This document shows, piece after piece, positions 12,481 through 24,024 of a stretch of DNA of 64,000 bases. Position 1 is the first letter of the stretch. Every line of letters starts with the position of its first letter. Both the position numbers and the translations under genes were made by a program. Under the pieces are notes generated by a model that searched no databases, had not been told where the DNA came from, and worked only from the letters and a program-made list of their open reading frames with translations. Source of the DNA: Tragulus kanchil (taxonomy: Eukaryota; Chordata; Mammalia; Artiodactyla; Tragulidae); contig JAIOJX010000002.1 in NCBI GenBank assembly GCA_022376925.1, forward strand, positions 131,202,831-131,266,830. Reading direction: 5' to 3'.

Positions 12481-13004
12481 GTGAGCAACTTCACTAAGAA
12501 TATAATATTTGTAAGTTCATGTGGGATAAAAGATATAATATTTCATTTTAATATTTGAATTAAAAGTAGAACTTAAAGTTCTTACTCAAAGAAGTCCAGG
12601 TAAAGAGTTGTGGGTAAAACAATCCAATTAATTTTTTAATTCAAAATTAGAATATGACAGTAGAAATTAGATTTACTCTTCCCATTATTATTCCACAGTC
12701 ACTTACAACTGTTTTTAAAATTGTTAGTTCATTCAGAGTTGAGAAGCAGTCTTATAAAATTATCACTATTCATGTACATAAACACATATAGATTTATGAA
12801 TTGAATTGGTGTTTCCTAGTGAATGACTCCTTCATTACTGTGGGAAATTACACTGGATTGTTAAGCATTTATTTCACTGTTCTCTTAATTAAATGCTCCC
12901 TACAGTTTTCACCAAGAAGACTAGGAATTCTGACATGGAATAATTTTATCAGAGTTGCCCATAAGCATACCTTCGCCGAGGGGTTGCTGAAGCAGAGTTG
13001 ATAT

Positions 13005-13175
13005 TATACAACAAGCATGTGGAATTTTGAGCCAGACAGGACTGGAATTCCTGCTCTATTCACTAGTTATTTGACCTTAACCAAATCATTTAACATATAC
13101 GTTCTTTAATTTCATTCTCTGTGAGACATTTTAATGAATTAACACTAGGTAAAACAGGGCCTTTGAAATGTTTGG
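13005..13175 (+). mobile_element. MIR SINE, old
   Basis: The core matches the MIR pattern in order: gagccagac, ggaattcctgctct, a diverged cactagttatttgacctt, then ccaaatcatttaac and ttcattctctgtga. This ancient mammalian element lies between E1 and E2 and is not duplicated. Confidence 0.75.
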
Positions 13176-13477
13176 CAAGACTTGGATACTTTAAAGTGTA
13201 AATTTCCTCCTCTCCTTGCTTGTACATTTCTGCTATTGTCACTCTTTCTTATTTATTCCTTCTTATAAAGATACAGACTATGAAAAATTTGCAGACTAGT
13301 CTAGAAAAGTTGATTCTTATATTAATATATTCTGTCATCCTAGAAATGTATCTAATAACTGATTTTTTAGAAGTCAGAAAACAATGTGAGCAAGAGTCCT
13401 CTTTCTAAACTTTATCTTATTTCTAGTCAATGACAACATCTAAATTCTAATTGTTTCATTCAGAAAATACTGGTTGA

Positions 13478-13505
13478 TGGGACTTCCCTGGTGGTCAGTG
13501 GCTAA
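13478..13505 (+). mobile_element. SINE head scrap
   Basis: gggacttccctggtggtcag is the first part of a CHR/Bov-tA-type SINE, with nothing further recognisable. It is repeated at about 14725-14752. Confidence 0.5.
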
Positions 13506-13825
13506 TCTGGAAAGATCATGATTTAATGTTGGCTAAGAAAGATGGATATGATGTTGCTCTGGTCAGAATTGCTATGAATATGTTAGTGATCCTTTTGAGG
13601 ATTTCGATATACTTGGATGAGGAACCAAGCCTTAAACCTTCCATTCAACACATTATACAAATAGGAAGTTTTGTTTGTCACTTAGTCTGTGAAATGTGGT
13701 TATGTTATTTTCAAGAATATATTTATAAAATTGTATACATCTTCCACCATAAGATTAAAAATATTAACGTTAATGAATTTCATTAAATTTTGTGACCACT
13801 TTAATGTCATCTTCTCTCTTGTCAG

Positions 13826-14125
13826 TGGACTCTTCACAACCAGCAGTTCCTTGCCATGTTCATAAAAAGAGCAATGTACAGTTGGCGCAACTGGAATTTG
13901 GTCTTGTTGCAGATATTAGGACTTCTGGGTACTTTTTACTTTTTGATGAAAGATAGTGGAGTTTCAGGAAAACAAGAAGAACCTGGCAGAGAATGGATTT
14001 GGCACAATATGGTCAAACCATTGTGCCCTACTCAACTTCTGGAAATTCTCCTTTTATTACGAATTTTGTACAAAATCTGGAGATCTTCCTAAAGCCTAAG
14101 AAACAAAAACTTCATGAAGTGAAAG
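13826..14125 (+). pseudogene. ABCA3-like exon E2 (first copy), one-base frameshift
   Basis: Acceptor ctcttgtcag, donor gtaagcc. It begins TGG ACT CTT CAC and encodes WTLHNQQF-like residues matching the ABCA3 LALHCQQF start of the second membrane domain. Compared with 15073-15373 it lacks one A near 13992-13994 (gagaatgg against gagaaatgg), so the frame is lost after the Pro-Gly-Arg codons and the exon is 300 instead of 301 bases. The loss is in a short A run, the typical place for a sequencing or consensus error. I think this is an uncorrected duplicate copy and not evidence that the gene is dead. Confidence 0.8.
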
Positions 14126-15072
14126 GTAAGCCTCTTTTTTCAAAAAAAATGACTTCTAGTAGATAAAGACCTGATTTTGTTCTTCCAATGAAAGGTCTTA
14201 AGTGTAATATTTTGCTACTTGCTATATTTTTTTCATGATCGTCTCATAAAGACATCTAAATCAGAGGCAAGAAAAATCTTTCAAGATTACTGAATATTTT
14301 AATTGAGGTTCTAGAGTAGGGGCCATTTCCTACCAGTCATTTCCTATACCTTCTAGGAATGGACTCAAGTACCACAGTATTTCATTTTATAAAATTTAGC
14401 ATAAAATTTCACATAAAAAATAAAAATAAAAAAAAAATTTTAAAATTCACATAAAATCAGCCTCACAGCATGGTATTATGATCCCAAATACTTAAAGAAT
14501 CCTTATAAGATATGGTCTAGATTGGTAATATGTAGCAACAGGCACACTGAAACCTTTATGGGCAGGCTACGAAGAACTTACATATTTGGAAAGTAGTAAT
14601 AATAAATGGTTATGTATATTGAACACATTCTTTTGGAAGGAATATCTGAACACATACTTTATCTTATTTCTAGTCAATGACAACATCTAAATTCTAATTG
14701 TTTCATTCAGAAAATACTGGTTGATGGGACTTCCCTGGTGGTCAGTGGCTAATCTGGAAAGATCATGATTTAATGTTGGCTAAGAAAGATGGATATGATG
14801 TTGCTCTGGTCAGAATTGCTATGAATATGTTAGTGATCCTTTTGAGGATTTCGATATACTTGGATGAGGAACCAAGCCTTAAACCTTCCATTCAACACAT
14901 TATACAAATAGGAAGTTTTGTTTGTCACTTAGTCTGTGAAATGTGGTTATGTTATTTTCAAGAATATATTTATAAAATTGTATACATCTTCCACCATAAG
15001 ATTAAAAATATTAACGTTAATGAATTTCATTAAATTTTGTGACCACTTTAATGTCATCTTCTCTCTTGTCAG

Positions 15073-15373
15073 TGGACTCTTCACAACCAGCAGTTCCTTG
15101 CCATGTTCATAAAAAGAGCAATGTACAGTTGGCGCAACTGGAATTTGGTCTTGTTGCAGATATTAGGACTTCTGGGTACTTTTTACTTTTTGATGAAAGA
15201 TAGTGGAGTTTCAGGAAAACAAGAAGAACCTGGCAGAGAAATGGATTTGGCACAATATGGTCAAACCATTGTGCCCTACTCAACTTCTGGAAATTCTCCT
15301 TTTATTACGAATTTTGTACAAAATCTGGAGATCTTCCTAAAGCCTAAGAAACAAAAACTTCATGAAGTGAAAG
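15073..15373 (+). CDS. ABCA3-like exon E2 (second copy, intact): start of second membrane domain
   Basis: 301 bases, phase 0 in, phase 1 out, no stops. The product opens with WTLHNQQF, continues with a basic/aromatic stretch (MYSWRNWN, matching AAYSWREWK in ABCA3), then a hydrophobic segment at about residues 19-36 that is the likely first helix of the second membrane domain. Next comes a loop containing AQYGQTIVPYS (ABCA3 has GEYGRTVVPFS), and the exon ends HEVKG after splicing. This order and spacing make the ABCA assignment firm. It is the better of the two copies and should be used in any gene model. Confidence 0.92.
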
Positions 15374-16038
15374 GTAAGCCTCTTTTTTCAAAAAAAATGA
15401 CTTCTAGTAGATAAAGACCTGATTTTGTTCTTCCAATGAAAGGTCTTAAGTGTAATATTTTGCTACTTGCTATATTTTTTTCATGATCGTCTCATAAAGA
15501 CATCTAAATCAGAGGCAAGAAAAATCTTTCAAGATTACTGAATATTTTAATTGAGGTTCTAGAGTAGGGGCCATTTCCTACCAGTCATTTCCTATACCTT
15601 CTAGGAATGGACTCAAGTACCACAGTATTTCATTTTATAAAATTTAGCATAAAATTTCACATAAAAAATAAAAATAAAAAAAAAATTTTAAAATTCACAT
15701 AAAATCAGCCTCACAGCATGGTATTATGATCCCAAATACTTAAAGAATCCTTATAAGATATGGTCTAGATTGGTAATATGTAGCAACAGGCACACTGAAA
15801 CCTTTATGGGCAGGCTACGAAGAACTTACATATTTGGAAAGTAGTAATAATAAATGGTTATGTATATTGAACACATACTTTTGGAAGGAATATCTCAGTA
15901 AATTTCTGTAACAATGATATTTGCTCAAGTTGGATACACTAAGGTTGGGAGATGTTAAGTGAGCTACCCCAGTTTGTTGATCTAGTATGTATTAGGGCAG
16001 TGATTAGATTTTAAGATTGCCTGATGAAAGTTTCAATA
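15374..16038 (+). other. Intron downstream of exon E2
   Basis: AT-rich intron with A-rich low complexity near 15661-15685. No repeat family or gene is recognised. Positions up to 15895 duplicate 14126-14647. Confidence 0.6.
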
Positions 16039-16039
16039 A

Positions 16040-16532
16040 CTCCTTGGAAGAAAGACTATGACAAACCTGGACAGCATTTTAAAAAGCAGAGACATTAATT
16101 TGCTGACAAAGGTCTGAATAGTCAAAGCTATGGTAAGTTGGATCACAAAGATGACTGAGAGCCAAAGAATTAATGCTTTCAAACTGTGGTGTTGGAGAAA
16201 ACTCTTGAAAGTCCCTTGGACTGCAAGAAAATCAAACCAGTTAATCCTATGGGAATGCAATCCTGAATATTCTTTGGAAGGACTGATGCTGAAGCTAAAA
16301 CTCCAATACTCTGACCACCTGATGCAAATAGATGACTCACTGGAAAAGACCCTGATGCTAGGAAAGATTGAAAACAGGAGAAGAGGATGACAGAGGATGA
16401 GATGTTTGCATGGCATCCCTGATTCACTGGCCATGAGTTTGAACAAGATGGTGAAGGACAGGGAAGCATAATAAGCTACAGTCCATGGAATCACAAAGAG
16501 GCAGACACAACTGAGTGACCGAACAACAACAA
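16040..16532 (+). mobile_element. BovB LINE 3' end
   Basis: The sequence follows the BovB ORF C-terminal region and short 3' tail: cttggaagaaagactatgac, gctgacaaaggtctgaatag, ggaaggactgatgctgaagc, then the ctgagtgaccgaac terminus with AAC repeats. The reading frame is broken. The part from 16225 is repeated at 17365-17672. Confidence 0.9.
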
Positions 16533-18475
16533 TACTAGATCATCCCTGTAGGAGGCAAGTCTGTCCTCTCACAAAACTGACCATTTCCTTCCAGGTACTA
16601 CATTTGTATTTCCTTCAGCTGCTGATTGACAGTGTTACTTTATGTTAATTAACATATAACCTGTGCAGTTTAGCAGGTTTCTCATTTAGGTTCTATTGCG
16701 AGGGGTGAAAGGGCACTCATAGATATTTGTTAATTCTACCATTGTTTAGATTGTATGTTTATAAACATCATAGGGTGGCATAAAATTTGTCAGTAAATCA
16801 CACATTTCTTCTCCTCCATTAATGGATAACTAGATGAATACTTATTAATCAAATATGACATAGTCCTTTAGAAGACAAGAGGGAAGGGAAGAGAGAGAAA
16901 ATGAATTTCCCTGATTCAAAATGTGTTTTTTCCCCACTGCAATATATTATTTATACAAAAATTTAAAAAACTATATTTCAGAGGTATATTAATAATTGGA
17001 TAATCAAATCTTCCTTAATATTTTTTTTTATCATTTTGCAGTTGTCTTAACTAAAAATTACTCAACCAGCTTTTTGAAAAAGTTGGTAGGCTAAGAAGCC
17101 TCAAACTCTTGCTCTTCTATTATAGAAATAGCTAGTAAAAGAAATAACATACTTACTAAAATAGCTTCATATAGAAATTTGTGGAGGGTGTGCAACAATC
17201 AAGTGAATGCCCAGTCAAAAAAGCCACATGCAAAGTGTGAGGGTATTTTGTGGTGTTTTGCATATCTTTTCCCCACCAACCTCTCTGGGACTGTACATTG
17301 AGTTGGTAGAAAGCTACCAAATTTCTGGTTCCTCTTTTTTTTCCCCACCAACCTCTCTGGGCCTAAGAAAATCAAACCAGTTAATCCTATGGGAATGCAA
17401 TCCTGAATATTCTTTGGAAGGACTGATGCTGAAGCTAAAACTCCAATACTCTGACCACCTGATGCAAATAGATGACTCACTGGAAAAGACCCTGATGCTA
17501 GGAAAGATTGAAAACAGGAGAAGAGGATGACAGAGGATGAGATGTTTGCATGGCATCCCTGATTCACTGGCCATGAGTTTGAACAAGATGGTGAAGGACA
17601 GGGAAGCATAATAAGCTACAGTCCATGGAATCACAAAGAGGCAGACACAACTGAGTGACCGAACAACAACAATACTAGATCATCCCTGTAGGAGGCAAGT
17701 CTGTCCTCTCACAAAACTGACCATTTCCTTCCAGGTACTACATTTGTATTTCCTTCAGCTGCTGATTGACAGTGTTACTTTATGTTAATTAACATATAAC
17801 CTGTGCAGTTTAGCAGGTTTCTCATTTAGGTTCTATTGCGAGGGGTGAAAGGGCACTCATAGATATTTGTTAATTCTACCATTGTTTAGATTGTATGTTT
17901 ATAAACATCATAGGGTGGCATAAAATTTGTCAGTAAATCACACATTTCTTCTCCTCCATTAATGGATAACTAGATGAATACTTATTAATCAAATATGACA
18001 TAGTCCTTTAGAAGACAAGAGGGAAGGGAAGAGAGAAAATGAATTTCCCTGATTCAAAATGTGTTTTTTCCCCACTGCAATATATTATTTATACAAAAAT
18101 TTAAAAAACTATATTTCAGAGGTATATTAATAATTGGATAATCAAATCTTCCTTAATATTTTTTTTTATCATTTTGCAGTTGTCTTAACTAAAAATTACT
18201 CAACCAGCTTTTTGAAAAAGTTGGTAGGCTAAGAAGCCTCAAACTCTTGCTCTTCTATTATAGAAATAGCTAGTAAAAGAAATAACATACTTACTAAAAT
18301 AGCTTCATATAGAAATTTGTGGAGGGTGTGCAACAATCAAGTGAATGCCCAGTCAAAAAAGCCACATGCAAAGTGTGAGGGTATTTTGTGGTGTTTTGCA
18401 TATCTTTTCCCCACCAACCTCTCTGGGACTGTACATTGAGTTGGTAGAAAGCTACCAAATTTCTGGTTCCTCTTT
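16225..18475. repeat. Tandem duplication 7: 16225-17364 repeated from 17365 (offset 1138-1140)
   Basis: Copies a BovB 3' end and following intron. The join is preceded by a second short copy of ccccaccaacctctctggg (about 17342-17360), itself a small duplicate of 17270-17290. Confidence 0.95.
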
Positions 18476-18760
18476 AAAGATGAAAAGAGTAGAATTTTTT
18501 CAACATTCAGGCCAATCCAAGAGCTGCATAAAGGACTGATTTTTGTTTTACTTGACTCAGACCTCAAGTGAGAACAGTGCCATAGTTTGGATATCATGTT
18601 AGAGGTTTCTGAAAGCGGTGATTGATGCCAAGGTATGGAAACTTCAAGGGGGACTGCAGACATTCAGGCACTGTGCAAAAGAGTATAAGCATAACAATAG
18701 AATAGAACATCTAAGGTTCCAAAAGGTAACAAAGGTAAAATTTATAGGGCTATAACAACA
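16533..18760 (+). other. Intron without recognised genes
   Basis: Apart from the duplicated BovB piece I see no gene or named repeat. Short frames such as that near 17207 reappear at 18345 and 19550 only because of chained duplications 7 and 8. Confidence 0.6.
17365..17672 (+). mobile_element. BovB 3' end, duplicated copy
   Basis: The same as 16225-16532. It starts abruptly at the join of duplication 7. Confidence 0.85.
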
Positions 18761-19012
18761 TTGTGGTCCAGTGGGTGGAGATTTCACCTTGCAGTTCAAG
18801 GGGCACTGATTTGATCCCTAGCCTGGGAAGATCCTGCATGCCATGGAGTGGCTGGACCAGAGTGTCCAATTGTGAGCCAGCACAAAGCCGGGGCTCTGCA
18901 AGGAGAGACGCCACTGCAATGAGAGGCCCACAGAGGCCAAAGAATAAAGAAAGATGAAAATAAATAAATAAATAAACAATAAAAGAGGCCAAAATTTAAA
19001 AAAAAAAAAAAA
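18761..19012 (+). mobile_element. tRNA-derived SINE, without C-rich tail
   Basis: A truncated head (gtggtccagtgggtggag), a B-box-like gatttgatccctagcc, the body with gctggaccagagtgtccaat, then (aaat)n and poly-A. It is more diverged than the C-tailed copies. Confidence 0.85.
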
Positions 19013-19089
19013 GCTAAAAGCAGCCATATATTGTGAAGAGCTGGAGGAAAAGCATCTCACCATGTACAAGAATCCTTAAAAGATAAGAA

Positions 19090-19317
19090 AAAGTTTCAAT
19101 TAAAACCTTGTCGGCCAGAAGACAGTGGGATGATTGGGGGAAAAAAAGGGTCAACCAAGAAGTCTCTATTTACGGAGAAATTAAGATATTCACAGGTAAA
19201 AACTGAGGGACTTCATTACCAAAACCTGCTCTACAAGAAAATTTGAAGGCCCTTCTTCAAAAAGATGATAGACACTAGATAGCTTACAGTGAACACTGTT
19301 GGATTTGTGACCTCCAA
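19090..19317 (+). mobile_element. L1 fragment (ORF1 to ORF2 region)
   Basis: ccttgtcggccagaagacag, gggacttcattaccaaaacc and ctctacaagaaaatttgaag correspond to the L1 ORF1 C-terminal/intergenic region. It is repeated at about 20294-20520. Confidence 0.75.
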
Positions 19318-19964
19318 AGGATAAAATTTGGTCAAAAGAGCTTTAGGCTCAAATCTTCCTTAATATTTTTTTATCATTTTGCAGTTGTCTTAACTAAAAA
19401 TTACTCAACCAGCTTTTTGAAAAAGTTGGTAGGCTAAGAAGCCTCAAACTCTTGCTCTTCTATTATAGAAATAGCTAGTAAAAGAAATAACATACTTACT
19501 AAAATAGCTTCATATAGAAATTTGTGGAGGGTGTGCAACAATCAAGTGAATGCCCAGTCAAAAAAGCCACATGCAAAGTGTGAGGGTATTTTGTGGTGTT
19601 TTGCATATCTTTTCCCCACCAACCTCTCTGGGACTGTACATTGAGTTGGTAGAAAGCTACCAAATTTCTGGTTCCTCTTTAAAGATGAAAAGAGTAGAAT
19701 TTTTCAACATTCAGGCCAATCCAAGAGCTGCATAAAGGACTGATTTTTGTTTTACTTGACTCAGACCTCAAGTGAGAACAGTGCCATAGTTTGGATATCA
19801 TGTTAGAGGTTTCTGAAAGCGGTGATTGATGCCAAGGTATGGAAACTTCAAGGGGGACTGCAGACATTCAGGCACTGTGCAAAAGAGTATAAGCATAACA
19901 ATAGAATAGAACATCTAAGGTTCCAAAAGGTAACAAAGGTAAAATTTATAGGGCTATAACAACA

Positions 19965-20216
19965 TTGTGGTCCAGTGGGTGGAGATTTCACCTTGCAGTT
20001 CAAGGGGCACTGATTTGATCCCTAGCCTGGGAAGATCCTGCATGCCATGGAGTGGCTGGACCAGAGTGTCCAATTGTGAGCCAGCACAAAGCCGGGGCTC
20101 TGCAAGGAGAGACGCCACTGCAATGAGAGGCCCACAGAGGCCAAAGAATAAAGAAAGATGAAAATAAATAAATAAATAAACAATAAAAGAGGCCAAAATT
20201 TAAAAAAAAAAAAAAA
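19965..20216 (+). mobile_element. tRNA-derived SINE, duplicated copy
   Basis: The same as 18761-19012, displaced by 1204 bases. Confidence 0.85.
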
Positions 20217-20533
20217 GCTAAAAGCAGCCATATATTGTGAAGAGCTGGAGGAAAAGCATCTCACCATGTACAAGAATCCTTAAAAGATAAGAAAAAGTTT
20301 CAATTAAAACCTTGTCGGCCAGAAGACAGTGGGATGATTGGGGGAAAAAAAGGGTCAACCAAGAAGTCTCTATTTACGGAGAAATTAAGATATTCACAGG
20401 TAAAAACTGAGGGACTTCATTACCAAAACCTGCTCTACAAGAAAATTTGAAGGCCCTTCTTCAAAAAGATGATAGACACTAGATAGCTTACAGTGAACAC
20501 TGTTGGATTTGTGACCTCCAAAGGATAAAATTT

Positions 20534-20907
20534 CACTTTGGGATCAAAAATTGCAGCTTTGGCCACTCAGTGCTCAGTTTATTATTTGTTATTAATAAAC
20601 TTAATAATAAAGTTTATTAAAGTGACAGAGATAGAGAAAGCATCCAGTGAAAGGCAATGGAACAGGGTAGGAGAATACCCCAAACACCTAGTCCTATCAG
20701 GACATTATGTACTTTTTCAGTTGGTTATTAAGAATAGATCAAAAAGATATCTTAAAGTTGTAACGATTCTACTAGACCTACACCCACAAAATAGATCTTG
20801 AGATAATTGACATAGGATTACCCAAAGGATGGTCTCTGGATTTCATTAGCAATAAGAGTAGAGGAGACATTCCAAGTGAGATATTTTGCACCCATAGAAT
20901 CATAGGT
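20534..20907 (+). other. Intron segment, nothing recognised
   Basis: AT-rich sequence with an open frame at 20538-20801 that lacks splice context, homology I recognise or domain motifs. I treat it as non-coding. Confidence 0.5.
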
Positions 20908-21180
20908 GGGTTTCGCTGGGGGTCCAATGGTAAACAATCTGCCTTGCACTGCAGGGGGCACCGGTTCGATCCCTGGCACAGGAAGATCCCACGTGCCATG
21001 GAACAGCTGGACCAGTGTGTCCAATTACGAGCCAGTGCTCTGGAGTGCATGTGCCCAGAGCCAGTGCTCTGCTACAGAAGAGGCGACTGTAATGGGAGGC
21101 CCACAGAGGCCAGAGAACAAAGATGGATGAAAATAAATAAATGAAAGACCAATGAAAGTGACCAAAAATTTAAAAAAAAA
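20908..21180 (+). mobile_element. tRNA-derived SINE, without C-rich tail
   Basis: A head like gggtttcgctgggggtccaa, a B box ggttcgatccctgg, the body with gctggaccagtgtgtccaat, and an end of aaataaataaatgaaagacc plus poly-A. No clear target-site repeat is seen. Confidence 0.88.
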
Positions 21181-21189
21181 TAGGGATAA

Positions 21190-23420
21190 CTCCAGGCTTT
21201 AAGAAAGTTACTTTCCAGAAGAAGAGATCGTTATCATAGCAAGCATGTATGCTACAAAATGTTTGTTTCTTCAGTGTTAAGTTGTAGAGTTGCTTGTTTA
21301 TTTTGGAAATTAATTCTTTGTCGGTTGCTTAATTTGCTATTATTTTATCCCACTCTGAGGGTTGTCTGTTCACTTTGTTCGTAGTTTCTTCTGTGCAAAA
21401 GCTTTTAAATTTCATTAGGTCCCTCATGTTTGTGTTTATTTCCATTATTCTAGAGGGCAGGTCCTAGAAGAACTTGCTTTGATTTATGTCATTGAGTGTT
21501 TTGTCTATTTTCTCCTCTAAGAGTTTACCTATGATGTATTTGGGATTATATAGAGCTGTAAACAACAAAACTCTGTAAAAGCAAAAAGACAAAAAGTTTG
21601 TCCCCCTGCCCCGCCTTGGGAACCTCTAGCTTACCTACCAATCCTGCCTATTTACCCTTTCAGTGATATGAAAAGACACTGGGCAGTAACTATAAGACAT
21701 ATGGAAATTAAAACTCTAGACTAAAACTAAATAAATGGATAAAAGCAAAAACCAGTATTATTAAAATTTTGGTTTATAATCCTATTTTTGATGGAATTTG
21801 AAAGACAAAAGAATACGAAGTAACTACGAATTACTAAAATCTGGTAGTAAAAATAAAGTTCAGTGCTATAAAGAATAAAGTGGTAAGAATGCACAAAAAT
21901 GTTCAAACAACATCTTAATAATCTGGATAATCATGACAGTGGGATCAAAAACCTAGAGTCAGACATCCTGGAGTGTGAAGGCATGTACCTTAGGGAGCAT
22001 CACTATGAACAAAGCTAGTGAAGGTGGTGGAATTCCAGCTGAGCTATTTAAAACAGTAAGAAAAAATGCTGTTAAAGTTCTGTAGTCAATATGCCAGAAA
22101 CTCAGCACTGGCCACAGGATTGGAAAAGGTCAGTTTTCTTTACAATCCCAAAGATAGGCAAGACGGAAGAATATTCAAACTACCATACAGTTGTGCTCAT
22201 TTCCCATTCTCATAAGGTAATCCTCAAAATCATTCAAACTGGGCTTCAGCAGTTTGTGAACTGAGAAATTCCAGATAAACAAGCTGGATTTCAAAAGGCA
22301 ATGGCTCCAGGCTTTAAGAAAGTTACTTTCCAGAAGAAGAGATCGTTATCATAGCAAGCATGTATGCTACAAAATGTTTGTTTCTTCAGTGTTAAGTTGT
22401 AGAGTTGCTTGTTTATTTTGGAAATTAATTCTTTGTCGGTTGCTTAATTTGCTATTATTTTATCCCACTCTGAGGGTTGTCTGTTCACTTTGTTCGTAGT
22501 TTCTTCTGTGCAAAAGCTTTTAAATTTCATTAGGTCCCTCATGTTTGTGTTTATTTCCATTATTCTAGAGGGCAGGTCCTAGAAGAACTTGCTTTGATTT
22601 ATGTCATTGAGTGTTTTGTCTATTTTCTCCTCTAAGAGTTTACCTATGATGTATTTGGGATTATATAGAGCTGTAAACAACAAAACTCTGTAAAAGCAAA
22701 AAGACAAAAAGTTTGTCCCCCTGCCCCGCCTTGGGAACCTCTAGCTTACCTACCAATCCTGCCTATTTACCCTTTCAGTGATATGAAAAGACACTGGGCA
22801 GTAACTATAAGACATATGGAAATTAAAACTCTAGACTAAAACTAAATAAATGGATAAAAGCAAAAACCAGTATTATTAAAATTTTGGTTTATAATCCTAT
22901 TTTTGATGGAATTTGAAAGACAAAAGAATACGAAGTAACTACGAATTACTAAAATCTGGTAGTAAAAATAAAGTTCAGTGCTATAAAGAATAAAGTGGTA
23001 AGAATGCACAAAAATGTTCAAACAACATCTTAATAATCTGGATAATCATGACAGTGGGATCAAAAACCTAGAGTCAGACATCCTGGAGTGTGAAGGCATG
23101 TACCTTAGGGAGCATCACTATGAACAAAGCTAGTGAAGGTGGTGGAATTCCAGCTGAGCTATTTAAAACAGTAAGAAAAAATGCTGTTAAAGTTCTGTAG
23201 TCAATATGCCAGAAACTCAGCACTGGCCACAGGATTGGAAAAGGTCAGTTTTCTTTACAATCCCAAAGATAGGCAAGACGGAAGAATATTCAAACTACCA
23301 TACAGTTGTGCTCATTTCCCATTCTCATAAGGTAATCCTCAAAATCATTCAAACTGGGCTTCAGCAGTTTGTGAACTGAGAAATTCCAGATAAACAAGCT
23401 GGATTTCAAAAAGGCAATGG
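21190..23420. repeat. Tandem duplication 9: 21190-22304 repeated from 22305 (offset 1115)
   Basis: Copies an L1 fragment, intron and the beginning of a BovB. The join ggctccagg replaces the true continuation ggaaccagag. Confidence 0.95.
21265..21530 (-). mobile_element. L1 ORF2-region fragment
   Basis: The minus-strand L1 pattern (ctctgagggttgtctgttca, gcttttaaatttcattaggt) is the same region as 130-370. It is repeated at about 22380-22645. Confidence 0.8.
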
Positions 23421-24016
23421 AACCAGAGATCAAATTGCTGATATCCTTTGGATCATGGAGCAAGGGAATTTCAAAAACAAACATCTACTTACTATGCTAA
23501 AGCCTTTGACTTTGTGGAGCACAATGAACTGTGGAAAATTCTTGAAGAGATGGGAATACCAGACCATTTTCTCTGTCTCCTGGGAAACCTGTTTTCAGGA
23601 AAGCTTAACAGTTAGAACTGGACATAAAACAACAGACTGGTTCCAAATTGGGAAAGGAGTATGTCAAGGCTGTATATCGTCACTCTGCTTATTTAACATA
23701 CATGAAGAGTACATCATGAAAAAATGCTGAGCTGGATTCCACAAGCTAGAATTAAGATTGCTAGAAGAAATATCAACAACTTCAGATACACAGACATACC
23801 ACTCTAATGGGAGAAAGCAAAGAGGAACTAAAGAGTCTTTTGATGAGAATGAAAGGGGATAGTGAAAAATCTGATTTAAAACTAACCAATGAAAAAACTA
23901 AGGTCATGGCATCCTTTCTCCTCACTTCGTGGCAAATAGAAGGAGAAAAAGTGGAAGCAGTGGCAGATTTTGTTTTCTTGGGCAAGGACACACATATGTT
24001 GAAAGTTAGAGAATGA
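21938..24016 (+). mobile_element. BovB LINE, broken reverse-transcriptase region
   Basis: From ctagagtcagacatcctgga through gtggtggaattccagctgag to gttttcttgggcaaggacac the sequence follows the BovB reverse-transcriptase ORF on the plus strand. Frames are interrupted. Fragments include a readable stretch around 23455-23730 (FQIGKGVCQGC, the conserved motif before the catalytic centre) and 23807-24016. The first 367 bases are repeated at about 23053 by duplication 9. Confidence 0.88.
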
Positions 24017-24024
24017 AGAAAGAT

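Larger units (their letters stand above)
10367..12842. repeat. Tandem duplication 5: 10367-11603 repeated from 11621 (offset about 1240-1254), contains exon E1
   Basis: Copies intron, exon E1 and downstream intron. Both edges are noisy: the second copy starts with a shortened version of 10381-10410, and the first copy ends with about 17 bases not found at the end of the second. Confidence 0.95.
13409..15895. repeat. Tandem duplication 6: 13409-14655 repeated from 14656 (offset 1247-1248), contains exon E2
   Basis: Copies intron, exon E2 and downstream intron. The one-base difference inside E2 changes the offset from 1247 to 1248 and decides which copy is open. Confidence 0.95.
18142..20533. 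repeat. Tandem duplication 8: 18142-19330 repeated from 19349 (offset 1204-1207)
   Basis: Copies intron, a SINE and an L1 scrap. It chains with duplication 7, so the stretch starting tcaaatcttcc occurs at about 17007, 18142 and 19349. About 18 bases before the join look like a degraded form of 20534-20560. Confidence 0.95.

Noticed and set aside
10367..15895. Real exon duplication as a source of new isoforms
   Set aside because: The copies include large intron flanks, are almost identical, have frame-breaking lengths, and the same pattern affects non-genic DNA everywhere in the window.
16033..16494. Minus-strand frame of 153 codons
   Set aside because: It is antisense to a BovB 3' end, where such frames are common.
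20538..20801. Possible extra exon or small gene of 87 codons
   Set aside because: No splice sites in frame, no recognised motif, and biased AT-rich composition like the surrounding intron.
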